In this document: positions 47,919 to 57,439 of the stretch, piece by piece
Layout of the letters: every line of letters starts with the position of its first letter
Numbering within the stretch: position 1 is the stretch's first letter
From: Paracidovorax avenae ATCC 19860
Lineage (GTDB): Bacteria; Pseudomonadota; Gammaproteobacteria; Burkholderiales; Burkholderiaceae_C
Direction: 5' to 3'
Length of the DNA: 64,000 nt
NCBI RefSeq assembly: GCF_000176855.2
Contig: NC_015138.1
Span: 3,968,001 to 4,032,000 of the forward strand
Position numbers and translations under genes: made by a program
The notes under the pieces: model-generated
The model's input: only the letters and a program-made list of their open reading frames with translations
Databases searched by the model: none
What the model was told of the DNA's origin: nothing

Positions 47919-48800
47919 CTACCCCAGCGCCAGCGCCACCACGCCGGCCGCGATGAGCACGGCGCCCGCCAGGCGGGCCGCGCGGTCGCCTTCTCCGAGC
48001 AGGTGGCCGCCGATGAGGGCCGCGAACAGCATCGACACCTCGCGGGCCGGCGCGACGTGCGACATGGGCGCCTCCTGCATCGCATAGAGCACCAGGACGT
48101 AGGCCACCGGGCTCACCACCGCCACGGCGACGGCGAAGCGCCACTGGGCGCGCCACAGCCGGCGCGCCGTGGGCACGTCGCGCAGCACGACCGGAGCCAG
48201 CAGTGCCACCCGCACGAAGTTGCCCATGTAGTCCACGAGGATGGGCGACATCAGCAGCATCTTGACCGCATAGCCGTCCACCACGGTGTAGCTCGCGATG
48301 AAGGCGCCCGTGAGCAGCCCGTAGGCGATGCCCTTGTGCACCCGGGCGCGCGCGGCGGGATCGTGCGATGCCCGCAGCAGCGCCGGTCCGCCGGCGATGA
48401 GGAACACCCCGCCCACCACGCCTGCGATGCCGGCCAGGCCCAGCGCGCTGATGTGCTCGCCCAGGAAGGCGATGGCCACGAAGGAGGACAGCAGCGGCCC
48501 CGATCCCCGCGCCACGGGGTACACCACGGTGAGGTCCGCCTTGCGGTAGCCACGCAGCAGGATCACGTAGTAGGCGACGTGCAGCAGTCCGCTCGCAGCC
48601 ACGAAGCCCCATTCCACGGCGCCCCAGAGCGGCACGGCCTCCCGGCCCAGCCATATGCCGACCGGGGCCCACACGACCATCATCACCACCGAGGTGAAAA
48701 AGGCGAAGCGCGCATCACCCCCCGCCTTCTTGGCGACGATGTTCCAGCCTGCGTGGATGAGGCCGGCCAGCAGGATGAGTGCGAAGGCGGAAAAGGGCAT
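47919..48800 (-). CDS. EamA/DMT-family transporter
   Basis: The 293-residue inner-membrane protein has ten predicted transmembrane helices arranged as two EamA repeats (first about residues 5-135 with YPVARGSGPLLSSFVAIAFLGE, second about 150-290 with HVAPAREVSMLFAALIGGHLLGEG split across helices). Members export amino acids, metabolites or drugs; the substrate here is unknown. Confidence 0.85.
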   Translation of the reverse strand: MPFSAFALILLAGLIHAGWNIVAKKAGGDARFAFFTSVVMMVVWAPVGIWLGREAVPLWGAVEWGFVAASGLLHVAYYVILLRGYRKADLTVVYPVARGSGPLLSSFVAIAFLGEHISALGLAGIAGVVGGVFLIAGGPALLRASHDPAARARVHKGIAYGLLTGAFIASYTVVDGYAVKMLLMSPILVDYMGNFVRVALLAPVVLRDVPTARRLWRAQWRFAVAVAVVSPVAYVLVLYAMQEAPMSHVAPAREVSMLFAALIGGHLLGEGDRAARLAGAVLIAAGVVALALG

Positions 48801-48881
48801 GCGGAGCCCCGCAGCGGCAGGGCAATAGCGGAATGGCGGATCGGAAAGCGCCCGGCAACCGTGGGCTGCAGGCGGGCCGCG

Positions 48882-49304
48882 TCAGGCGCGGCCGATGACC
48901 GACGCCGTGGCCATGAGCTCTTCCAGCAGCGCCAGGGAGACCCGGCCGGACACCAGGTACGGATCCAGCTCCGGCTTCTCGGAATACTTCAGCAGGGTCG
49001 AATGGTTGATGCGGCCGAGGTTCACCTGGCCCATGGTCCAGCCGCCGAAGCGGCGCTCCTCGATCTCCTCGAAGTGCAGGAGCTCGACGTCCTTGTGGCG
49101 GGGGTCGCGCAGGATGTGGCCGTAGAGTTCGTTCACGGCGGAGCGGCCGCCCTCGATGGCCTGCAGGAACACGCCGCCGCCATAGCACAGCACCCCGGTG
49201 ATGCCGCTGCCCGGGTTGTGCTGGCGCGACTGGGCCAGTATGTCTTCGATGGCCGCGCTGGAGGTGTCCACCGCGCGGCTCGCATAGAGCAGGCGTACGA
49301 GCAT
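48882..49304 (-). CDS. BLUF-domain blue-light photoreceptor
   Basis: The 140-residue protein is a stand-alone BLUF domain. The flavin-binding residues are in place: Tyr7 (LLYAS), Asn30 (RQHNPGSGITG), Gln48 (VFLQAIEG) and the GWTMG segment with Trp and Met. Blue light rearranges hydrogen bonds around FAD and alters contacts with a partner protein. There is no attached EAL, GGDEF or cyclase domain, so it must act in trans. It starts one base after the folE stop codon, implying cotranscription. Confidence 0.9.
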   Translation of the reverse strand: MLVRLLYASRAVDTSSAAIEDILAQSRQHNPGSGITGVLCYGGGVFLQAIEGGRSAVNELYGHILRDPRHKDVELLHFEEIEERRFGGWTMGQVNLGRINHSTLLKYSEKPELDPYLVSGRVSLALLEELMATASVIGRA

Positions 49305-49305
49305 G

Positions 49306-50031
49306 TCAGGTCCTTCCGGGGATGAGCGAGAGGAATTCCCGGCGCAGCGCAGCGTCCTTCAGGAAGACGCCGCGCATCACCGAGTTCAGCATTTTGCTGT
49401 CCATCTCGCGCACGCCCCGCCAGGACATGCAGAAGTGGCTGGCCTCCATCACGATCGCGAGGCCGTCGGGCTGGGTCTTTTCCATGATGAGGTCGGCCAG
49501 CTGCACCACGGCCTCCTCCTGGATCTGCGGGCGCCCCATGACCCAGTCCACCAGGCGCGCGTACTTCGACAGGCCGATGACGTTCGTGTGCTCGTTGGGC
49601 AGCACGCCGATCCACAGCTTGCCGATCACGGGGCAGAAATGGTGGCTGCAGGCGCTGCGCACGGTGATCGGCCCGACGATCATGAGCTCGTTCAGGTGCT
49701 CGGCATTGGGGAATTCGGTGATCGCGGGCTGCTTGACGTAACGGCCCCGGAACACCTCGCCCAGGTACATCTTCGCCACGCGCCGGGCGGTGTCCTGGGT
49801 GTTGTGGTCGCCGGCCGTGTCGATGACCATGCTGTCGAGCACGCCCTGCATCTTGGCCTCGACCTCGTCGAGCAATTGCTCGAGTTCGCCGGGCTCCAGG
49901 AAGTCGGCGATGTTGTCATTGGCATGGAACCGCTTGCGGGCCGCGAGCAGGCGCTCACGGATCTTGGCCGAGACAGGCGCGCCTTCGGGCGGGGGCGCGC
50001 TGTCCGGATCGTCGGCGAGGTGTGTGAACAT
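49306..50031 (-). CDS. folE: GTP cyclohydrolase I
   Basis: The 241-residue enzyme converts GTP to dihydroneopterin triphosphate, the first step of tetrahydrofolate synthesis. It has the zinc ligands (CSHHFCP and the later HFCMSWRG), the VIGLSKYARLVDW segment and the C-terminal RREFLSLI. It has an N-terminal extension of about 50 residues relative to E. coli FolE. NudB, the next enzyme of the pathway, is encoded at 54117-54641. A BLUF gene follows directly. Confidence 0.95.
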   Translation of the reverse strand: MFTHLADDPDSAPPPEGAPVSAKIRERLLAARKRFHANDNIADFLEPGELEQLLDEVEAKMQGVLDSMVIDTAGDHNTQDTARRVAKMYLGEVFRGRYVKQPAITEFPNAEHLNELMIVGPITVRSACSHHFCPVIGKLWIGVLPNEHTNVIGLSKYARLVDWVMGRPQIQEEAVVQLADLIMEKTQPDGLAIVMEASHFCMSWRGVREMDSKMLNSVMRGVFLKDAALRREFLSLIPGRT

Positions 50032-50154
50032 GCAAGCGATGGTACCAGCGATGCGCCACCTCGGCTCGACAAGGGTTTCACCGCCTCCGGCGGCGCGGGA
50101 CGGCCACACCAAGCTACCAAATCAATAGCAAAAGAACGTTTGGGGAAGGCAGCC

Positions 50155-51483
50155 TCAGTAGCGGCTGCCGGTCACCCACAGGGCCAGGCGCATGAGCGCG
50201 AACGCCACCCGGTCGCGCAGCCGCTGGCCCCAGGGTCGCGCCCCGTAGGCCTGCGGGTCCAGCTGCCGGCCGGCGTGCTCCATGGCGTCCACCAGCCGCG
50301 CCCGCAGCGCCCGCGCGAATCCCGCGTCCTCCACCACCACGTTCGCCTCGCGCGCCAGCAGCATGGACAGCGGATCGAGGTTGGACGAACCGACGGTCGC
50401 CCAGGGGTGCTCGCCCTGCGCGTCGATCACCGCCACCTTGGCATGCAGGAAGCTCGGCGCGTACTCGTGGATCTCCACCCCGGCCGCCAGCAGCGCGCCA
50501 TAGACCGGGCGTGCCGCGTGGTACTGCATGAAATATTCGTAGCGCCCCTGCAGCAGCAGCCGCACGCGCACGCCGCGGCGCGCGGCCAGCACGAGCGCGT
50601 GCCGCAGCTTGCGCCCCGGCAGGAAGTAGGCGTTGGCGATGATGACTTCGTGGCGCGCATTGCCGATCGCGCGGCGGTAGGCGCGCTCGATGCGGCTGCG
50701 GTTGCGCAGGTTGTCGCGCAGCAGCAGCCCGGCCCGCAGCCCGTGTGCCGCCGCGGCCCCGCCGGGCGCAGCTTCCCGGGCCAGGCGCTCCGCCTGGCGC
50801 GCCTGCGCGGCGGCGCGCAGATCGCACATCAGGTCGGCCAGCCGGCGCTGCCGCGCGTCGCGCGTGGCCTGCAGGCGCCACCAGACCTGTTCCATGGCTT
50901 CGCCGGCCTCCTCCACGAGGCGGCCCTCCACCCGCACGGCGAAATCGAAGCGCGGCGACTCCAGCGCGCCATGGTTGGGGTCGTGCAGGTCATCCAGCAC
51001 ATTGATGCCGCCGCAGTACAGCACGCAGCCGTCCACTACGCACAGCTTGCGGTGCAGCCGCCGCCAGCGCCTGGGCAGCAGCAGGCCCAGCGGGCCCAGC
51101 GGCGAGTACACCTGCATGCGCACGCCGGCCTCCTCGAAGCGCTCGGGCCACGGCGAGCACAGGCGGCCCGTGCCCACCCCGTCCACCACGAGATGCACGC
51201 GCACGCCCCGGCGGGCCGCGCGGATCAGCGCCTCCGCGATGTCGGCTCCGGAGCCGGTGCAGTCGAAGATGTAGGTCTCGAACTGGATGTCCGAGAGCGC
51301 CGCATCCATGTCGGCCACCAGCGCGGAGAACAGCTCCGCCGAGCCCTGCAGCAGCGCCACGCGGTGCCCGCCGGACAAGGCCGCCGGTGCCGCGCGGCGC
51401 CGGTGCAGGGTGAAGCGCGGCACGCCGCGCCGCGGCGCGGGGTTGGCCGCCGGCGCGGCGGAACGCGGGGCCGGCGGCGTCAC
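50155..51483 (-). CDS. clsB: Cardiolipin synthase B-like phospholipase D protein
   Basis: The 442-residue protein has two HKD motifs (HRKLCVVD and HAKVAVID, each H-x-K-x4-D, the second followed by GSSNLDPLSM) of the phospholipase D superfamily. Sequence and length match the ClsB/YbhO group that condenses phosphatidylglycerol with another phospholipid to make cardiolipin at the inner membrane. The GTG start overlaps the stop of the upstream endonuclease-like gene (GTGA), the same pairing as ybhP-ybhO in E. coli. Confidence 0.88.
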   Translation of the reverse strand: MTPPAPRSAAPAANPAPRRGVPRFTLHRRRAAPAALSGGHRVALLQGSAELFSALVADMDAALSDIQFETYIFDCTGSGADIAEALIRAARRGVRVHLVVDGVGTGRLCSPWPERFEEAGVRMQVYSPLGPLGLLLPRRWRRLHRKLCVVDGCVLYCGGINVLDDLHDPNHGALESPRFDFAVRVEGRLVEEAGEAMEQVWWRLQATRDARQRRLADLMCDLRAAAQARQAERLAREAAPGGAAAAHGLRAGLLLRDNLRNRSRIERAYRRAIGNARHEVIIANAYFLPGRKLRHALVLAARRGVRVRLLLQGRYEYFMQYHAARPVYGALLAAGVEIHEYAPSFLHAKVAVIDAQGEHPWATVGSSNLDPLSMLLAREANVVVEDAGFARALRARLVDAMEHAGRQLDPQAYGARPWGQRLRDRVAFALMRLALWVTGSRY

Positions 51484-52238
51484 AGCCGGAATTCCGCGAT
51501 CAGCGGCAGGTGGTCGGACATGCGCCACCAGATGCGCCCGCGCGGCACGTGCAGGCCCATGGGCTCCATGCCGCGCACGTACACATGGTCCAGCTGCACC
51601 AGCGGCAGGCGCGCGGGATAGGTCAGCGCGCGCGGCTCCCCTTCGTATTCGCGCAGGCCGAAGGCCGCCAGCGCGTGCTTGACCTGCTGGCCCCAGTCGT
51701 TGAAATCGCCCGCCACGAGCAGCGGTGCGCCGTCCGGCACCTCCCGCGCGACGAAACGCTGCAGCTGCGCCACCTGCCGCACCCGGCTGCCCGGGATCAG
51801 GCCCAGGTGGACGACGATGGCGTGCACGCGGCGGCCCTGCACCTCGACCTCCACATGCAGCAGCCCCCGCTGCTCGAAACGGTGGTCCGACATGTCCTCG
51901 TGCTGGTGGCCGATCACGGGCCAGCGCGTGAGCAGCGCGTTGCCGTGCTCGCCGTGGCGCGTGAACGCATTGGTGCGGTATACCGCCTCGTAGCCCTCCG
52001 GGGCGAGGAATTCGGCCTGGGGAAGCTCGGGCCAGCGCGGGAAATGCTGCGCACCGCGCCGGTGCACCTTGCGCACCTCCTGCAGGCAGACGATGTCGGC
52101 GTCCAGCTGTTCGACCGCGTGGCCGAGGTTGTGGATCTCGAGCCTGCGGGCGGGTCCCAGGCCCTGCACGCCCTTGTGGATGTTGTAGGTGGCGATCCGG
52201 AGGATGCCGGCGCCGTCGGAGACGTCCCATGGTTCCAT
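51480..52238 (-). CDS. Endonuclease/exonuclease/phosphatase family protein (YbhP-like)
   Basis: The 252-residue protein has the EEP fold motifs: TYNIHKGV, CLQEVRKV with the metal-binding Glu, VVHLGL, VAGDFNDW and the C-terminal MSDHLPLIAEF with the catalytic Asp-His. Substrates in this family include nucleic acids and phosphoinositides; its constant pairing with clsB suggests a phospholipid-related phosphodiesterase role, which remains an inference. Confidence 0.85.
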   Translation of the reverse strand: MEPWDVSDGAGILRIATYNIHKGVQGLGPARRLEIHNLGHAVEQLDADIVCLQEVRKVHRRGAQHFPRWPELPQAEFLAPEGYEAVYRTNAFTRHGEHGNALLTRWPVIGHQHEDMSDHRFEQRGLLHVEVEVQGRRVHAIVVHLGLIPGSRVRQVAQLQRFVAREVPDGAPLLVAGDFNDWGQQVKHALAAFGLREYEGEPRALTYPARLPLVQLDHVYVRGMEPMGLHVPRGRIWWRMSDHLPLIAEFRL

Positions 52239-52357
52239 GGCGCGATTGTGGCGCAGCCGCCCGGGGTCCCGCACTTTCCCTCTCCCGTTCCCGGCCTCCA
52301 GGCCCTACACTGGCGTTTCGCCTCTCCCACTCCTCCCTCGCCGCGCCGCGGCCTTCC

Positions 52358-54100
52358 ATGTCCAGCGCCAAAGCCGTCCACCTCGCCGAATCGCAGGCCC
52401 TGGTCATCGATGGCAATGCCACGTCGCGCAGCATCCTCGTGGCGCAGCTGCGGGAATACGGCATCGCGCGCGTGGTGCAGTGCAGCAGGGTGCAGGACGC
52501 GCGTGCGCGCCTGGAGCACAACATGTTCGACTACGTGCTGTGCGAGCAGTACTTCGCGGAGGCAGGGCAGTCGGGGCAGACGCTGCTCGACGACCTGCGC
52601 CGCGCACAGATGCTGCCTTTTTCCACGGTCTTCTTCATGGTGACGGCCGAGGCGTCTTACGCAGCGGTGGCCGAAGCGGCCGAATCCGCCCTCGACGGCT
52701 ACCTGCTCAAGCCGTTCACGCCCAGTGCCCTCTTCGAACGGCTGTCGCTCGCGCGGCTGCGCAAGAACCATCTCAGGCCCATCTTCGACGCCATCGGCGA
52801 AGAAGACTTCGAAGGCGCGGCAAAGCTCTGCGTGCAGCGCTTCGAGACACGCCAGCCCTATTGGCTCTATGCGGCGCGCATCGGCAGCGAACTGCTGCTG
52901 CGGCTGGGCCGGCACGACGAGGCCCGCACGCTGTTCGAGGCCGTGATCGAGGCACGCGCCCTGCCCTGGGCCAAGCTGGGCGTGGCACGCTCGCAGATCG
53001 AGGCCGGCCAGGCGCCGCGCGCGGTCAACACCCTGCAGGGCATCATCAGCGACGACGCGTCGTTCGCCGACGCCTACGATGTCCTCGGACGCGCGCAGGT
53101 CGAGATGGGCCAGTTCGAGGAAGCGCTCGGCACCTACCGCACCGCGGCGCAGCTCACGCCCGATTCCATCGTGCGGCTGCAGAAGCTGGGCATGATGGCC
53201 TATTACCTCGGCGACCACGATACCGCCACCAGGATGCTCTCCCGCGCCGCGGTACTCGGCCTGGACTCCAAGCTCTTCGACTACCAGTCGGTGGTGCTGC
53301 TCGCGTTCAATTACTTCGACACGACCGACCGCAAGGGGCTGGAGCGCTGCATGGCGGATTTCGCGCGCATCCGCGAGCGCCATCCGGCCAGCCAGCGTCT
53401 GCTGCGCTTCGAGAACGTGGTCCGCGCCCTGCAGCTGATCCTGCAGCGGCAGTTCGCACAGGCCGTGGCCGGCGTGCGCGCGATGGCGGCGGAGGCCACG
53501 GCCCCGGATTTCGACTTCGAGGCCGCATGCAACCTGGTGGGGCTGCTGGCCGTGCTGACGCGCACCTCCATCGACCTGCCGGACGCGCCCGGATGGATCG
53601 AATCGCTGGGCATGCGCTACTCCAACACGCGCAGCCTGTGCGAGCTGCTGGCACGCGCGGGCAGCCTCTGCCCGGAGTATGCGGAAGCCTTGCGGGCCTG
53701 CCTGCCCCGGGTGAACCGGGCGGCCGAGGAAGCCATTGCCCGCAGCCTGGGCGGCGATCCCGCGGGTGCGGTGGACCAGCTCCTCGTGCATGCGGAATCC
53801 ACGCTGAACACCAAGCTGCTGGACCTGGCGCAGCAGGTGCTCACGCGCTACTCCGCCCGGCTGGAAGCGGCCGTGGCCTCCGATCGCCAGGAGCGCATCG
53901 ACGCACTGCGCGCACGCTGCGGCCATGCCCCGGCCCGGGCCATGCTCGGCCAGGGAACGGAGCGCAAGCCCGGCGAACTGGTGCTGCGCGGCGGCCGGGC
54001 CCCTGCCCCCGCAGCGGCCAGGGGCGGCACCTCCCCGCCAGCCCAGGAGGCCGGCGCGGACGAGGATGCCGCCGACATGCTGCGCCTGCGCCCGGTCTGA
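52358..54100 (+). CDS. Receiver-like domain plus TPR protein
   Basis: The 580-residue protein starts with a response-regulator receiver domain (about residues 8-130), followed by TPR repeats and an Ala/Pro-rich tail. In the receiver the conserved acceptor Asp appears replaced by Glu (FDYVLCEQYF), while the Lys in GYLLKPFT is kept. The domain may therefore be locked in an active-like state. Similar receiver-TPR proteins occur beside chemotaxis or pilus genes; here a CheW-domain sensor is encoded nearby. ATG 52358 fits the receiver start. Confidence 0.75.
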   Translation: MSSAKAVHLAESQALVIDGNATSRSILVAQLREYGIARVVQCSRVQDARARLEHNMFDYVLCEQYFAEAGQSGQTLLDDLRRAQMLPFSTVFFMVTAEASYAAVAEAAESALDGYLLKPFTPSALFERLSLARLRKNHLRPIFDAIGEEDFEGAAKLCVQRFETRQPYWLYAARIGSELLLRLGRHDEARTLFEAVIEARALPWAKLGVARSQIEAGQAPRAVNTLQGIISDDASFADAYDVLGRAQVEMGQFEEALGTYRTAAQLTPDSIVRLQKLGMMAYYLGDHDTATRMLSRAAVLGLDSKLFDYQSVVLLAFNYFDTTDRKGLERCMADFARIRERHPASQRLLRFENVVRALQLILQRQFAQAVAGVRAMAAEATAPDFDFEAACNLVGLLAVLTRTSIDLPDAPGWIESLGMRYSNTRSLCELLARAGSLCPEYAEALRACLPRVNRAAEEAIARSLGGDPAGAVDQLLVHAESTLNTKLLDLAQQVLTRYSARLEAAVASDRQERIDALRARCGHAPARAMLGQGTERKPGELVLRGGRAPAPAAARGGTSPPAQEAGADEDAADMLRLRPV

Positions 54101-54116
54101 GCGCCCGGCCCAACGC

Positions 54117-54641
54117 TCACCCGGCGGGGCCCCGAGCGGCGCGCTCCGCGAACCGGGGCAGCCACAGGCAGGCCTCGGCATTCGATGGCGAGAAGCAGGC
54201 CAGCGCGGCCTGGCGCCAGGGCAGCCACTGCCAGGCATCGTGTTCCCGCGGGCTCAGCACGACCGGCGTGCCCGCGGGCACGCACAGCCCGAACAGCCGC
54301 TCGCGATTGCGCACCACGCCCGGTGCATAGCGGTGCAGCCACTGCGGCCAGATGTCGTACTCGTTTTCCAGGAACCAGTCCGTCAGCACATGCCCCGGCG
54401 CGCGCGCGTCGATGCCGGTCTCCTCGAACACCTCCCGGACCGCCGCAGCCTCGAAGGCTTCCTCCGGCCAGTCCTTGCTGCCCGTGACGGACTGCCAGTG
54501 CGGCTCGCCACCGCCCGCGCGGCGGATCATCAGCACCTCGAGCGAGGGCGTATGGATCACCACCAGCACCGACTCGGGAATCTTGTAGCCCGCAGCGCCG
54601 CTGGCCGGAGGTGCCTGCGGAGGCACGGGTTGCCGGTGCAT
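54117..54641 (-). CDS. nudB: Dihydroneopterin triphosphate pyrophosphatase NudB
   Basis: The 174-residue Nudix hydrolase removes pyrophosphate from dihydroneopterin triphosphate, the step after FolE in folate synthesis. The Nudix box reads GSKDWPEE...REVFEETGI (G-x5-E-x7-REVxEExGI). The IPESVLVVIHTPSLEVLMIRR N-terminal strand region (split over two strands) matches NudB rather than other Nudix groups. It starts at the stop codon of the upstream CheW-domain gene (TGATG). Confidence 0.88.
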   Translation of the reverse strand: MHRQPVPPQAPPASGAAGYKIPESVLVVIHTPSLEVLMIRRAGGGEPHWQSVTGSKDWPEEAFEAAAVREVFEETGIDARAPGHVLTDWFLENEYDIWPQWLHRYAPGVVRNRERLFGLCVPAGTPVVLSPREHDAWQWLPWRQAALACFSPSNAEACLWLPRFAERAARGPAG

Positions 54642-57304
54642 CAGCCGCCTGCCACGACCGCCGCCAGGTCCAGCGGCGGCTCCGGCCCCAGCGCGCCGGC
54701 GGCGCACTGGCGCAGCCACGGGGCGCCGATGCGGCACAGCATGCGCTTGCCCGCAGAACCCCCATCGAGGGGCACCGAGAGCACCGCGTCGATCAGGGGC
54801 GCCTGCCCGGCGGCCGACGGCCACGCCACGGGCTGCAATTGCCGCGCATCCATGTCCAGCATGGGGCCGAGCCCATCCACCCGCAGCGCGAATTCACCCG
54901 TGCGCCCGTCGTCCAGGCCGATCCGCAGGACGATCAACTGGTGCGCACCGGGCGGCAGGCCCGTCCGCCCCGCCCGTCCGCGCTGGTCCGCCACGAGCGA
55001 GTGCATGTCCACCACGGGGCATACCCGCTCCCCGATCTGGGCCAACCCCAGGAACGGGGTCCGGGCGCGCCCGGCCTGCAGCACGGGGACATCCTGCGCG
55101 GCAGCAGCCACATGGGCCGAACCGATCCCGAACCAGTGCTCGCCGACCAGGAAGGTGGCCAGTTGCAGTTCGCTGCCAGCCTCCCGGCGCGGCGCGGATG
55201 CCACTGGCACCGGCACGCTCCTCCCACCGCCGCCAGCGGAATCATCGCTGGCGCACAGGCGGCGCAGCGCGATGCAGCGCAGGCCGTGCTGGTAGCCGTC
55301 CTGCGCGCGGAATTCGCGGTAGCCATGGCCCTGGGCGACACCCACGCCGTACACGCCGCCGCCGAGCGACACCATGCGCTCGCCGGGCGCCACCCGCAGC
55401 GCGTCCAGTGCCACGGTCACAGCCTCTTGCGCACCCGTAGCGCCGGTACGGCCGGCCCGCGCCAGGGTGCCAGCGGCATCGACGAAAGCCAGCAGGTCCT
55501 GCTCGCCCAGGCCGGCGGCGCAGTCGGCCAGGATGGAGTCGAGTTGCTGGGCGGCATCCCACACGACGGCCACGCCACCCAGCGCAGCGGCATCCTCCCC
55601 CGAACGCACCGCCGCCGCATAGACGAACGTGGGCGAGCCCGGATGGAAGCGGCTTTCCACGTAGTCGCTCACGGTGTAGGCCTGCTCAGAGGACAGCCGC
55701 AGGCAGCGTGCCACCCAGGGTTCGTCGAGGACCATTCCCACGTGGTGGGCGCGGTCCGGCCGCGACACCGCGACCACCCGGCCCGACCGGTCGAACAGCA
55801 CGAGGCACGCATAGACCGTGTAGAGCGCATTGATTTCAGCCAGCACCGCGGCAGAGGCTTCGCAACGCACGGCCCCCTCCGCCAGCGTCTGCGCGAACCG
55901 GGGCGTGAGCGCCCACCAGCGGCAGTCGTTCGCGCGCTCGTACAGGTTGCGGTCCAGGATCTGCATGGCCAGGGACGCACGGCTCTGCGCATCCCGCAAC
56001 TGCGACTGGGTCACCACGCCGTACAGGCCCTCGAGTGCCGCGGCGAAGGCCCGGGCGGTCTTGCGCGCGGTGGCGCCGATCTCCGAGAGCAGGGTGCGCG
56101 CAAAAACCACCTCCCGGGCCGCCGCCGCTTCGCCGCCGGATTCCCCGACGCCGAGCTGGTTCAGTTCGAGCAACCCGTTCCACACCGAACGCTCGAGGGC
56201 GGACTGGATGGCGGCCGACCGCAGCGGAATGCCGCGCAGTTCCTCCGACAGCAGGTCCGAGCGGCCAGCCAGGTGCGCGCGGCCATCCGAAACCTTCGCG
56301 CGCTCCTCGAAGGCACCGTCCAGCGGCAGCATGGCCACGCCGCGCCAGCCCGGACCGGCGTAGCCCTGGAAGCCCTGTGTCCGGCGGACCGCCAGCAGGT
56401 ACCGGCGCCCCATGTGGCGCACCACCTGCCCGGCGTCGGGCGCACCGCTCCCCGCCTCGGGAATGCGCCAGTCCACCGGCAATTGCAGCGGATCGCCGGA
56501 TGCCAGCACCCGGCCCTCGCCGTCCACCATGGCCAGCACCGCATCGATACCGGACGGCTCGCCCTCGCCGGTATCGCGAAGGGACGCGAAGATCGCGGGC
56601 ATCTCATCCGCCAGGCGGAACTCCAGGCACAGCACACCCACGGTGCGCCCTTCGCGGACGACGCGGTGCGCATAGACGAGGGTGGGCATGCTCCGGCCGG
56701 TGAACCCGTGCACGGCGTGGTGCTCCACGTAGGCGGCATCGCTGCCCAGCACCTCGCGCAGGAACTGCTGGTCGCGCTCGTGCAGCGCAACGCCGGTCGC
56801 GGGCAGGTCCCCGTTCAGGCAGGCACAAGGGCGGCACTGCGCATCGAAGAGAAAGATGTTGCCGTACACGGTGTACTTGCCGGCGTACGCCTTCAGGCGG
56901 GACTCGATGGCCGCGCGCTCGGCCGGGCCATGGAGCCCCTCGTCGAGGTACCTGGACAGCGGACCGTCCAGCGCCAGGAAGCCGATGTCCGCGGTCCGTT
57001 CGAACAGGTTGCGCACCAGCACGTCGATGCAGATCTGCGCGCGGTTCGCCAGGTCGTCCAGGCGGTTGCGCAGCGCTTCCCCGGCCAGCCCGCGCATGAG
57101 CTCCCCGGAAAGCGCGGCGAAGTCATGGCGCGCGCGTGCCAGGTCGCTGCCCGAAGAAGCCTTGGTGGACAAAAGCGAGAGCGACGACAGCAGCGAGAGA
57201 TGGTCCCACGCACTTTCGACGAGCCTGAGCTCCTGTTGCTGTTGCTGCGCGGCGGGCATGTAGCGCAGCCATTCTTCCGGGGATGCGATGGGCGAAGTGG
57301 ACAC
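54641..57304 (-). CDS. Large cytoplasmic sensor with duplicated sensory modules and CheW domain
   Basis: The 887-residue protein has two related modules: around residues 95-160 (VLVRNLFERTADIGFLAL ... KYTVYGNIFLFD) and 455-520 (ILDRNLYERANDCRWWAL ... LYTVYACLVLFD), each followed by a Cache/GAF-like region. The C-terminal part (about 710-870) is CheW-like (LATFLVGEHWFGI, ARTPFLGLAQIGERVCPVVDM). No transmembrane segment or methyl-accepting signalling domain is visible. It probably couples a cytoplasmic signal to a CheA complex, like a CheV-type adaptor, but the ligand is unknown. Confidence 0.75.
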   Translation of the reverse strand: MSTSPIASPEEWLRYMPAAQQQQQELRLVESAWDHLSLLSSLSLLSTKASSGSDLARARHDFAALSGELMRGLAGEALRNRLDDLANRAQICIDVLVRNLFERTADIGFLALDGPLSRYLDEGLHGPAERAAIESRLKAYAGKYTVYGNIFLFDAQCRPCACLNGDLPATGVALHERDQQFLREVLGSDAAYVEHHAVHGFTGRSMPTLVYAHRVVREGRTVGVLCLEFRLADEMPAIFASLRDTGEGEPSGIDAVLAMVDGEGRVLASGDPLQLPVDWRIPEAGSGAPDAGQVVRHMGRRYLLAVRRTQGFQGYAGPGWRGVAMLPLDGAFEERAKVSDGRAHLAGRSDLLSEELRGIPLRSAAIQSALERSVWNGLLELNQLGVGESGGEAAAAREVVFARTLLSEIGATARKTARAFAAALEGLYGVVTQSQLRDAQSRASLAMQILDRNLYERANDCRWWALTPRFAQTLAEGAVRCEASAAVLAEINALYTVYACLVLFDRSGRVVAVSRPDRAHHVGMVLDEPWVARCLRLSSEQAYTVSDYVESRFHPGSPTFVYAAAVRSGEDAAALGGVAVVWDAAQQLDSILADCAAGLGEQDLLAFVDAAGTLARAGRTGATGAQEAVTVALDALRVAPGERMVSLGGGVYGVGVAQGHGYREFRAQDGYQHGLRCIALRRLCASDDSAGGGGRSVPVPVASAPRREAGSELQLATFLVGEHWFGIGSAHVAAAAQDVPVLQAGRARTPFLGLAQIGERVCPVVDMHSLVADQRGRAGRTGLPPGAHQLIVLRIGLDDGRTGEFALRVDGLGPMLDMDARQLQPVAWPSAAGQAPLIDAVLSVPLDGGSAGKRMLCRIGAPWLRQCAAGALGPEPPLDLAAVVAGG

Positions 57305-57439
57305 GTTGCGGACTCCACCTTTCCTTTGAAAAATGCGGGATATGGAAAGGTTTTGTCACTTTAAGCAAATATCACACCTGCCGGGTTCTCGTGAACCCTG
57401 ATCGCCCAGGGCGCGGCCCTGCCCGGAGCAGCGCCCCCT

